64,000 bases of DNA from Methylobacterium sp. AMS5 (GTDB lineage Bacteria > Pseudomonadota > Alphaproteobacteria > Rhizobiales > Beijerinckiaceae): positions 3,043,501 through 3,107,500 of the forward strand of contig NZ_CP006992.1 of the NCBI RefSeq assembly GCF_001542815.1, read 5' to 3'. Shown here one piece after another: positions 55,701-64,000 of the stretch. Position 1 is the stretch's first letter, and every line of letters begins with the position of its first letter. Made by a program: the position numbers and the translations under genes. The notes under the pieces are model-generated. The model worked only from the letters and a program-made list of their open reading frames with translations, made no database searches and was not told the origin of the DNA.

Positions 55701-55973
55701 TCACTCCTTGCCGACCGACATCAGCAGGCGCTCGGTGCGGGCATCCTCCAGGCGGTTGACCATGCGGCGGCTCTCGTGGACGTCGCGGAGCGTCTTGGTG
55801 GCGGTGATGCAGGACTGGACCAGCATCACCGTGCCCATGGCGAGATAGCCCTTCATCCACAAGTCGAGGGGCATGAACAGGATGCCGAAGCCGACGAGGG
55901 CGGCGGAGGCGACGAAGGAGGCTTGGGTGAACACGACCCAGGCGCCGGTATGCTGCGCAGTGTCTTGGGACAT
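55701..55973 (-). CDS. YiaA/YiaB-family inner-membrane protein
   Basis: A 90-residue protein with two membrane helices (WVVFTQASFVASAALVGFGI, about residues 12-35, and WMKGYLAMGTVMLVQSCITA, about 40-62) and then KTLRDVHESRRMVNRLED, a cytoplasmic basic helix. The KGY and K-x-x-RD features match the YiaA/B two-helix domain. It follows a PspA-like gene by 32 bases, an arrangement seen in other proteobacteria, and so probably belongs to an envelope-stress response. The ATG at 55973 removes an unlikely leader. Confidence 0.75.
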   Translation of the reverse strand: MSQDTAQHTGAWVVFTQASFVASAALVGFGILFMPLDLWMKGYLAMGTVMLVQSCITATKTLRDVHESRRMVNRLEDARTERLLMSVGKE

Positions 55974-56005
55974 GCCTGAATTCCTAAGGAACGCGGGAGG
56001 GCGGA

Positions 56006-56698
56006 TCAGAGGCAAGCGGCGCGGGCGGCCTCGGCGCGGCTTCGCAGGCGGGCGAGCACGTCGTCGGGGGAGGGACGCGTCCGGGGCCCGAAGCCCTCGC
56101 GTTCGAGGCGCTCGGAAATGGTCTTCTCGGGCGTCTCGATCGCGGTCAGCGCGTCTTCGGAATCCGTCGCCTCGGCCTGGATCCGCCGAAGCCGGGCCAG
56201 CGTCGCCTCGGCCTCCCGCAACGTCGCGCGATCCCGCACGCCCTCCGTCCGGCGCAGCCGCCGGACCGCTTCGGACGCTGCCGCGACCCGCCGCCCGCGC
56301 TCCAGGGCCGCCTGTCGCCGGGTCGCATCGGCGAGCGCCGCGCGCATACGGACGACCTCGGCCGCGAATGTCGCCCGAGCGGCGCGCAGGGCATCCCGCT
56401 CGGCTTCGAGGCTCGTGATCGCCTCGGCCGCATCGCGGGCCAGATCCTCGCGGCCCGCCGCAAGCGCGGCCACGGCGCGGGTCTCCAAGTCGGCGGCGCG
56501 GGTCTCGACCTGCGCCAGTCGCCGCGCCTCCGCGCTGTCTCCGGCCATGGCCGCGGCCAGCGTGCGCCGGCCGCGCTCCAGATCGGCGGCCGTCTCCCGG
56601 ATCTGCTGATCGAGCACGAGGAGGGCATGACGGTCGTGGGCCTCCTCGCAGGCTTGGGCGGCAGCGCCGCGGGCGAGGGTTCGCAACAGCGTCAACAT
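56006..56698 (-). CDS. PspA/IM30-like coiled-coil protein
   Basis: A 230-residue protein that is nearly all coiled coil, rich in Ala, Arg and Glu: MLTLLRTLARGAAAQACEEA, LVLDQQIRETAADLERGRRT, and helices through about residue 190. The opening helix and the Q-Q-I-R-E motif fit PspA/IM30 proteins, which polymerise on the membrane under stress; the family call is by pattern and by its YiaA partner downstream. The ATG at 56698 is used because the frame upstream runs through operator-like repeats. No strong ribosome-binding site is seen; an 11-bp hairpin ends 11 bases before the start. Confidence 0.65.
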   Translation of the reverse strand: MLTLLRTLARGAAAQACEEAHDRHALLVLDQQIRETAADLERGRRTLAAAMAGDSAEARRLAQVETRAADLETRAVAALAAGREDLARDAAEAITSLEAERDALRAARATFAAEVVRMRAALADATRRQAALERGRRVAAASEAVRRLRRTEGVRDRATLREAEATLARLRRIQAEATDSEDALTAIETPEKTISERLEREGFGPRTRPSPDDVLARLRSRAEAARAACL

Positions 56699-56709
56699 GG
56701 CATCACTTC

Positions 56710-56737
56710 GAGGGCGTGACCGCGTCGTCACGCCCTC
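56710..56737 (-). promoter_or_regulatory. Leader hairpin of the PspA-like gene
   Basis: GAGGGCGTGAC, six bases and GTCACGCCCTC form a perfect 11-bp stem in the predicted 5' leader. Only 11 bases separate it from the start codon, so it could hinder or help ribosome entry, or be bound by a protein. Confidence 0.5.
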
Positions 56738-56751
56738 ATGGATGAGCCTGT

Positions 56752-56789
56752 TTGCACAGCGTGCAAGTGATGATTTGCACATCGTACAA
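56752..56789. promoter_or_regulatory. Two tandem palindromic operator-like sites
   Basis: TTGCACAGCGTGCAA (56752-56766) is a perfect dyad of TTGCAC/GTGCAA, and TTGCACATCGTACAA (56775-56789) is the same dyad with one change. Their centres are 23 bases apart. They lie 54-91 bases before the PspA-like start codon, where an operator or activator site would be expected. The cognate regulator is not in the window. Confidence 0.55.
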
Positions 56790-56831
56790 TATGGATGATC
56801 GTCCAGGACCGAGCCGCCCGAGCCGAACTCA

Positions 56832-56870
56832 AGCATCGTCCTGGATGCCTGATTCGGGACGATGCTCTAG
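56832..56870. repeat. Palindromic dispersed repeat, family A, short copy 4
   Basis: A 39-bp dyad, GCATCGTCCTGGAT, then the inverted partner ending GGGACGATGC and CTCTAG, equal to the outer half of copy 2. It lies eight bases beyond the stop codon of the formate dehydrogenase-like gene and may act as its terminator. Confidence 0.65.
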
Positions 56871-56877
56871 CCCCGGC

Positions 56878-59193
56878 TCAATCCCTCACGGTCAATGTCG
56901 CCGCCTTGGCGATCCGCACCGGAATCGCCTTGGCTGCCGGCACCTTGGCCTGGGCATCGTGGTGCCAGAGCGGGATCAGCACGTTCAGCTCCGGGTAATA
57001 CCCGGCGCAATTGCCGGCGGGGATGTCGTATTTGACGATCCTCAGGCCCTTCACCTCGCGGGCGAACTCGTCGGCGGCCTCGGTCACGACATCGACGGTC
57101 TCGCCATCGGCGAGTTGCAGCCGCTCGATATCGTTCTCGTTCATGAACAGCACTTGGCGGGTGCCTTTCACCCCGCGGAAGCGGTCGTGATAGCCGTAGA
57201 TCGTGGTGTTGAACTGGTCGTTCGAGCGCAGCGTGATGAGGTCGAGCACGTCGCGCCGGTCGCTCTTCATGTCCGGGTCCATGTCGAGCCCGTCCGGCGG
57301 CACGACGAAGTTCGCCTTGCCGGTGGGCGTCTCCCATTTGCGCTCGCGCGCGGCGATCGGCTTGTGCTGGCCGCCGGGCTCGAACAGGCGCGCGTTGAAG
57401 TCCTTGAACTTCTCGGGATACGTCGCCTCAATGGCGTCGCGCACCCGCGCGTAATCGCCGACCCAGGCGTTCCAATCGACCTTGGGGTTGGCCGGCAGCG
57501 TCGCCTTGGCCAGTTGCGCCACGATCCAGGGCTCCGAGCGCACGTGGTCGCTCACGGGCCGGGCGACGCCGCGCGAGCCGTGGAAGCAGGAGGTCGAGTC
57601 CTCCATCGACACAGCCTGCGGCCCGCTCGCCTGCTCGTCCACCTCGATCCGGCCGAGGCAGGGCAGGATATAGGCGACCTCGCCGTGCACGAGGTGCGAG
57701 CGGTTGAGCTTGGTCGAGACCTGAACGGTAAGACGCAGCGAGCGCCACGCCTCCTCCATCCGCTTCGTGTCGGGGATAGCACGGATGAAGTTGCCGCCGA
57801 GCCCGACGAAGGCCTTCACCTTGCCGGAGAGAACGCCTTCGCAGGTCTCGATCGTGTTCATCCCCTTCTCGCGGGGCGGCTCGAAACCGTACATCTCCTT
57901 GAGTTTATCGAGCGGTACCAGCGACGGCTCGTCGGCGATGCCGACGGTGCGCTGACCCTGCACGTTCGAGTGTCCGCGCACGGGGCAGATCCCGGCGCCG
58001 GGCCGCCCGATATTGCCGCGCAGGAGCAGCAGGTTGACGAACATCTGCACCGTCTCGGTGCCGCGGCGGTGCTGGGTCAGACCCATGCCGTAGATGCCGA
58101 TCACGGCCCGCGCACGGGCGTAGACGGCGGCGGCCGCCTCCATCCCCTCGCGCCTCAGGCCGGACTTGGTCTCCAGCGCCGGCCATTCGAGCCGGTCGCA
58201 AAACTTTTCGAAGGTCTCGAAGCCGTGGGTGTGCTCATTTAGGAAATCGATATCGAGGATGCGCGGGCGCCCTTCCGCCTGCGCCTCTCGATCCATGGCG
58301 AAGAGCGCCTTGCAGATGCCGCCGAGCGCCGCGATGTCGCCACCAGCCTTCACCTGATGGTACTGGGTCGAGATCTGCGTCGAGGAATGGGTCAGCATCT
58401 CGACGGGCGATTGCGGGTTGGTGAACCGTTCCAGTCCGCGCTCCCGAAGCGGGTTGAAGGTGATGATCGGCACGCCCCGGCGGCGGGCGTCCTGCAACGG
58501 GTGAAGCATCCGCGGCGCGTTCGAGCCGACATTCTGCCCGAAGAACAGGATCAGGTCGGTGGTCTCGAAATCCTCCAGCACCGTCGTGCCGACGGGAACG
58601 CCGATCGATTGCGGCAGCGCCTTCGAGGTCGATTCGTGGCACATGTTGGAGGAGTCGGGCAGGTTGTTGTTGCCGTACATGCGCGCGAACAGGGCGTACA
58701 TGTAGCTCGTCTCCAGCGAAGCGCGGCCCGACGAGTAGAACACCGCCGAGTTCGGGTCCGTCTCGCGCAGAGCCTTCAGCTCTTGACCGATCTCCGCGAA
58801 AGCCTCTTCCCACGAGACGGGAAGGTAGCGGTCGCGCCGCGGATCATAGCGCAGCGGGTGTGTGAGGCGGCCCTTCTCCTCGAGGTCGTAATCCGGCCAA
58901 GTCAGCAATTCGGTGACCGAATGGCGCTCGAAGAAGTCGGGGCCGATCCGCTTGCGGGTCTGCTCCCAGGCGGTCGCCTTGGCGCCGTTCTCGCAATATT
59001 CGAACGTGGCCGGCTTGGCCGGCTTCGACCATGCGCAGGACACGCACATGAAGCCGCCCGGCTTGTTCTGCTTCATCAGCATCGCCGCGCCGGAAGCCGG
59101 GATCTCCTCGCGGGTCAGGATCTCGACGAGCGACCGGGCCGACCCCCATCCGCCGGCCGGGTCGGTATAGGCTTCGATCTTCTCGTCGGGCAT
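56878..59193 (-). CDS. FdhF/YdeP-family molybdopterin oxidoreductase
   Basis: A 771-residue cytoplasmic molybdoenzyme. Landmarks: CVSC near residue 50, VSWEEAFAEIGQEL (about 130), SSGRASLETSY, SNMCHESTS with the probable Mo-ligand Cys (about 192), ILFFGQNVGSNAPRMLHPL (about 220) and the C-terminal molybdopterin dinucleotide domain with LRSNDQFNTTIYGYHDRFRG (shortened: NDQFNTTIYGYHDRF, about 680). The N-terminal cysteines are CxxC then a third Cys 14 residues on, unlike the usual four-Cys FeS motif. The FDH4 formate dehydrogenase of M. extorquens (Fdh4A) belongs to this family; this may be its orthologue. Confidence 0.82.
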   Translation of the reverse strand: MPDEKIEAYTDPAGGWGSARSLVEILTREEIPASGAAMLMKQNKPGGFMCVSCAWSKPAKPATFEYCENGAKATAWEQTRKRIGPDFFERHSVTELLTWPDYDLEEKGRLTHPLRYDPRRDRYLPVSWEEAFAEIGQELKALRETDPNSAVFYSSGRASLETSYMYALFARMYGNNNLPDSSNMCHESTSKALPQSIGVPVGTTVLEDFETTDLILFFGQNVGSNAPRMLHPLQDARRRGVPIITFNPLRERGLERFTNPQSPVEMLTHSSTQISTQYHQVKAGGDIAALGGICKALFAMDREAQAEGRPRILDIDFLNEHTHGFETFEKFCDRLEWPALETKSGLRREGMEAAAAVYARARAVIGIYGMGLTQHRRGTETVQMFVNLLLLRGNIGRPGAGICPVRGHSNVQGQRTVGIADEPSLVPLDKLKEMYGFEPPREKGMNTIETCEGVLSGKVKAFVGLGGNFIRAIPDTKRMEEAWRSLRLTVQVSTKLNRSHLVHGEVAYILPCLGRIEVDEQASGPQAVSMEDSTSCFHGSRGVARPVSDHVRSEPWIVAQLAKATLPANPKVDWNAWVGDYARVRDAIEATYPEKFKDFNARLFEPGGQHKPIAARERKWETPTGKANFVVPPDGLDMDPDMKSDRRDVLDLITLRSNDQFNTTIYGYHDRFRGVKGTRQVLFMNENDIERLQLADGETVDVVTEAADEFAREVKGLRIVKYDIPAGNCAGYYPELNVLIPLWHHDAQAKVPAAKAIPVRIAKAATLTVRD

Positions 59194-59295
59194 GGCCGGG
59201 CTCGCTTCGCGTGAACCTCCGGCCAACATCCGCGCCAAACGTAGAGTTCCGCCCGTGCGACGATGCCTACGGCGCTTTGGAAAGCGCCACGCGGC

Positions 59296-60369
59296 CTATT
59301 GGTCGGCGAACGGTTCCGCCCCCTGGGCATCGGGGTTCATTCCCTCCACCGGCGCGCGGCTGCGGCGAGGGCGCGCCGGAGCGTTCGCCGCAGTCGGCGT
59401 CGCGGTGTTGGCGCCGAGTCGCGTCGCGAGCGCGATCGCCCGCGCTTCGGTAAAGCGCAGGTGGCAATAGCCGTGCGCGCCCTCGCGGGCATAGGTCCGG
59501 CAGGCCTGCTCGCGATCCGAGGAGAACGCCGCCTGCTCCTGCACGATCGGGCGGATGTCGCCGCCCCGCGCCCGCTGGGTCATGATCTTGTAATTGTCCC
59601 GCACCGCCTTGTCGGCGACGCCGCGGGCGGTGTCGAACTCGCCCGCCTGCGGGAGCAGACTCGCCGCGCCGGGCCCCCACAGGCCCGACGGCTTGGTCTC
59701 GCAATCCGCCGCCGTGAAGGTGCAGGCCGAGCCCGAGCCGAGCGGCGTAGCGAGCACGCTGCCGTCGAGGATCTCGAAGCGCAGCGGGCATTCGGCGCTC
59801 GCCGTCGAGAAGCGGGAGACGCCCTGCGCGCGGCCCTCGGCGCTCAGCGGCATCGGCTTGCCGCCGTCGAGCTTGACCGTGCAGTTCTCGGTCGGCTGCG
59901 AGATCTTGGTGCCCGGCAGCGTCATCTGGGCGGTATAGGCCGACCCGCTCCGCTCGATCTTCAGCGATCCGTTCAGCCCGTTCAGCAGCAGGTCCTGACC
60001 CGCGACGTTGTCCTCGGCCGGTACCCGCAGCACAACGGGCTGGCGGGGCTGGGCCGGCACGCTCGGGCGCGTCTCGGCGCCTTCGCCCGGTGCCGGAGCG
60101 CCCGGCTCCACCGGTTGCGGCGGCTGGACGGGCACGTTGCGCGGCGGCTGTGGCGGACGGGCCGCCCGCCCGATGCCGAACAGCTCCTCGAAGAAGTTCT
60201 GCGCCCGCGCCGGGGTGGCCGGGACCACGGCCAGGCCGGCCAGCACGAGCAACGCCCCCGTCGCGACGCGGAGCGGGCGAGGCTTCTTCGCGAAAACCCT
60301 TTCGGACACGGGCAGCAACATCAGGCGGTCGGCCTCCCGGTTTGCCGCCACTTCACGGACGGTATGCAT
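59296..60369 (-). CDS. Secreted hypothetical protein beside the formate dehydrogenase-like gene
   Basis: A 357-residue exported protein. After a basic N-terminus a signal segment (VATGALLVLAGLAVVPATPARAQ) ends near residue 57; a second ATG at 60321 would also give it. A Pro-rich linker (about 70-110) is followed by a domain with SLKIERSGSAYTAQMTLPG, Cys pairs ENCTVKLDGG and AECPLRFEILDG, KPSGLWGP, and a last part with EQACRTYAREGAHGYCHLRF. I do not recognise the family. It lies 102 bases upstream of the molybdoenzyme gene on the same strand and may be its partner (in M. extorquens fdh4A has a companion fdh4B), but this is unproven. Confidence 0.6.
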   Translation of the reverse strand: MHTVREVAANREADRLMLLPVSERVFAKKPRPLRVATGALLVLAGLAVVPATPARAQNFFEELFGIGRAARPPQPPRNVPVQPPQPVEPGAPAPGEGAETRPSVPAQPRQPVVLRVPAEDNVAGQDLLLNGLNGSLKIERSGSAYTAQMTLPGTKISQPTENCTVKLDGGKPMPLSAEGRAQGVSRFSTASAECPLRFEILDGSVLATPLGSGSACTFTAADCETKPSGLWGPGAASLLPQAGEFDTARGVADKAVRDNYKIMTQRARGGDIRPIVQEQAAFSSDREQACRTYAREGAHGYCHLRFTEARAIALATRLGANTATPTAANAPARPRRSRAPVEGMNPDAQGAEPFADQ

Positions 60370-60518
60370 AAGCCATATGCCGGTGTCCTAGCACGTCACC
60401 CGTGGCGCGGACGTGGCAGCATGGCAACAAACAAGCCTTCCTCTCGGTGTCGCGCCTCGGAAAGCAGCCCCGGCGCGGCGAAGGATGACGCTCGCCGCTC
60501 AACCGTCGGACGCGCGTT

Positions 60519-60550
60519 CTTGCGGCGGCGTAGCCGTCTTCTTATATGCG
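60519..60550 (+). promoter_or_regulatory. RpoH (sigma-32) heat-shock promoter of dnaK
   Basis: CTTG at 60519, an 18-base spacer and CTTATATGCG at 60541 agree with the alphaproteobacterial RpoH consensus CTTG-N17/18-CYTATNTNNG. It lies in the 334-base gap before dnaK and would give a leader of about 150 bases. No CIRCE element was seen. Confidence 0.7.
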
Positions 60551-60703
60551 GCGGGACACGGGACGAAGCCTTGGGAGCGCATCCCGCAAGGGCCACGCGC
60601 TTCGGACCATCCCGTTCTCAAACCAGACGTTTTCAACCGCCATGGGTCGAGCTGCTTCGGGGCTCGGCGGTCTGCTTGAAAAATCCAACAGAGGGATCCC
60701 ACC

Positions 60704-62623
<1,920 letters not shown>

Positions 62624-62630
62624 GGCTATC

Positions 62631-63197
62631 GTGATTCGTTTGCGAACGAGGAACATCGGCACGGCTGGGCTTGCTCCAGCCGTGCCCCTCTTCGTTTCTC
62701 GTACCGTTGGTGCTGCGTTCGTGATTCTGCTATGCGCATCAGCAGCGACGCACGGCGAATCAAGGCTGGATCCTCAATTGCGAGAAGAGTTGAGGATCCG
62801 GAGTGAGATGCGCAATCTCCACCAAAACATGATACTGGCTGAGCACAATCTCTCTGAAGCGATAAAACAGCGGGACAATTCAAGGCTTCTTCTTGTCAGC
62901 CTATTTCTTGGCTTCATGACATCCAAACCTGCCGCATTCCATCATTCGTGCACGGAAGCGGAAAAGGGGCTCAATGAAGCCGTCGCTGGGGCAGCCTATG
63001 CACTCAACCCGAATTCTATGAGTGTCAAAATCGATGACGAGAAATCAATAAACCTCCTTCCGGAGCAAGACGCCCTCCTTAAATGGTACGAGGATGGGCG
63101 CTCGAAATACGCGGGCAATCTTTCGGATTGCGAAGAGCAAGTAGGCATCAAGAAGACTGAGCGCTCGATGCCTGAACGACTTCCCTGGGCGAACTGA
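62631..63197 (+). CDS. Atypical secreted hypothetical protein between dnaK and dnaJ
   Basis: A 188-residue protein, less GC-rich than its neighbours, with codons such as AAA, ATA, TCT used freely. The frame opens at GTG 62631, but the dnaK terminator hairpin lies inside that start, so GTG 62682 is likely and gives a signal peptide ([18 protein letters not shown]). The mature part is helical ([40 protein letters not shown]) with cysteines in [10 protein letters not shown] and NLSDCEEQ. I do not recognise it. It ends one base before the dnaJ start codon. Confidence 0.55.
   Translation: MIRLRTRNIGTAGLAPAVPLFVSRTVGAAFVILLCASAATHGESRLDPQLREELRIRSEMRNLHQNMILAEHNLSEAIKQRDNSRLLLVSLFLGFMTSKPAAFHHSCTEAEKGLNEAVAGAAYALNPNSMSVKIDDEKSINLLPEQDALLKWYEDGRSKYAGNLSDCEEQVGIKKTERSMPERLPWAN
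62658..62695 (+). terminator. Stem-loop after dnaK
   Basis: GGCACGGCTGG, a seven-base loop and CCAGCCGTGCC form a perfect 11-bp stem, followed by CCTCTTCGTTT. It lies 34 bases beyond the dnaK stop and is probably a partial terminator that lowers read-through to dnaJ. Confidence 0.75.
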
Positions 63198-63198
63198 T

Positions 63199-64000
63199 AT
63201 GTCGAAACGGGACTACTACGAGGTCTTGGGCGTCGCGAAGACGGCCTCGGAGAGCGAGCTGAAGGTTGCCTTCCGCAAGCTGGCCATGGTGCATCACCCG
63301 GACCGCAATCCCGGCGACAAGGAAGCCGAGATCAAGTTCAAGGAAGTCAACGAGGCCTATCAGTGCCTCTCCGACGGCCAAAAGCGTGCGGCCTACGATC
63401 GGTTCGGTCACGCGGCCTTCAGCCAAGGCGGCGCGGGCGGTCCCGGATTCGGCAACGAGTTCGGCGACTTCATGTCGGACATCTTCGAGAACTTCTTCGG
63501 GGACGGACGCGCCGCACCGGGCGGCGGGGCAGGCCGCGGGCGCGGCGGCGCACCGGGCCGTGAGCGCGGCTCGGACCTGCGCTACAACCTCGAAATCAGC
63601 CTCGAAGAGGCCTTCGCGGGCAAGACGGAAACCATCCGCATCCCGACCTCGATCGCCTGCGAGACCTGCTCGGGAACGGGCGCCAAGGCGGGCTCGAAGC
63701 CGCGCACCTGCTCGACCTGCGGCGGCTACGGCCGGGTGCGGGCGGCGCAAGGCTTCTTTGCCATCGAGCGGACCTGCCCGAACTGCCACGGCCGCGGCGA
63801 GGTGGTGGACGATCCCTGCACGGCCTGCTCCGGCGCGGGCCGGGTGAACCGCGAGCGCACGCTGTCGATCAACGTGCCGGCGGGCGTCGATGACGGCCTG
63901 CGCATCCGTCTTGCGGGCGAGGGCGAGAGCGGCATGCGCGGCGGGCCGGCGGGCGATCTCTACGTCTTCCTCTCGATCAAGCCGCACCCGTTCTTCCAGC
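63199..64000 (+). CDS. dnaJ: Molecular chaperone DnaJ, 5' part
   Basis: The first 267 codons of DnaJ (Hsp40), co-chaperone of DnaK; the gene runs off the right edge. The J domain has [20 protein letters not shown] and HHPDRNPGD with the HPD motif (about residue 33). A Gly/Phe-rich region follows (about 75-125). The zinc-binding repeats [24 protein letters not shown] and CTACSGAG (about 154-215) are all intact, and the first client-binding domain begins with [14 protein letters not shown]. It is not preceded directly by dnaK but by the atypical hypothetical gene. Confidence 0.97.
   Translation, partial: MSKRDYYEVLGVAKTASESELKVAFRKLAMVHHPDRNPGDKEAEIKFKEVNEAYQCLSDGQKRAAYDRFGHAAFSQGGAGGPGFGNEFGDFMSDIFENFFGDGRAAPGGGAGRGRGGAPGRERGSDLRYNLEISLEEAFAGKTETIRIPTSIACETCSGTGAKAGSKPRTCSTCGGYGRVRAAQGFFAIERTCPNCHGRGEVVDDPCTACSGAGRVNRERTLSINVPAGVDDGLRIRLAGEGESGMRGGPAGDLYVFLSIKPHPFFQ

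Noticed and set aside
59271..59288. Perfect GGCGCTTT/AAAGCGCC hairpin after the secreted protein gene
   Set aside because: The stem is only 8 bp with a 2-base loop and no T-tract on the transcribed strand, so I do not call it a terminator.

Overview
The window reads as chromosomal DNA of a high-GC alphaproteobacterium, most likely the Methylobacterium/Methylorubrum (M. extorquens-like) group. This is inferred from the GC-rich coding sequence, the alphaproteobacterial order of the division and cell-wall genes, an FdhF/YdeP-type formate dehydrogenase-like enzyme, an alphaproteobacterial RpoH promoter in front of dnaK, and short palindromic repeats scattered between genes. No rRNA, tRNA, CRISPR array or complete insertion sequence was seen.

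Layout. 0-12.4 kb is housekeeping and metabolism: a class III aminotransferase, a metallophosphoesterase, an AlkA glycosylase with a GNAT gene, RNase D, a D-Ala-D-Ala carboxypeptidase, an AsmA-like protein and the two subunits of a 3-oxoacid CoA-transferase. 12.9-20.9 kb is a metal or iron-complex uptake region: a small Cys/His-rich protein, a PepSY membrane protein and a TonB-dependent receptor on the plus strand, convergent with a binding protein, permease, ATPase and hypothetical protein on the minus strand. The minus-strand operon once began with a second TonB receptor, of which only the last codons remain. 20.9-27.5 kb is an accessory, partly AT-rich region: an orphan HI1419-type toxin, a porin / chemoreceptor / sugar-binding-protein unit, and an HI1420-type antitoxin whose end has been overwritten by a repeat. 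The toxin and antitoxin lie in the family's usual order and strand but are 5.4 kb apart, as if one operon had been split.

27.5-38.3 kb carries guaA, a PAP2 phosphatase, an esterase, rsmB, panE, two tandem paralogous secreted proteins and guaB. 38.5-55.3 kb is the division and cell-wall (dcw) cluster: ftsW, murG, murC, murB, ddl, ftsQ, ftsA, ftsZ, lpxC, bamD and recN. It is interrupted by a RelE-type toxin-antitoxin pair between murC and murB and by a GT14-like glycosyltransferase between bamD and recN. 55.3-56.9 kb holds a stand-alone sigma-70 region-1.1-like protein and a PspA/YiaA envelope-stress pair preceded by two palindromic operator-like sites and a leader hairpin. 56.9-60.4 kb has the formate dehydrogenase-like molybdoenzyme and a secreted protein. 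60.5-64 kb is dnaK with a heat-shock promoter, an atypical AT-richer gene, and dnaJ running off the edge.

Three kinds of short repeat were found by eye: a roughly 100-bp palindromic element (four full or partial copies), an 81-bp element with inverted ends (two copies of equal length), and a degenerate GAAGCRGAC motif clustered next to the two halves of the split toxin-antitoxin pair. They coincide with most of the broken or inserted genes.
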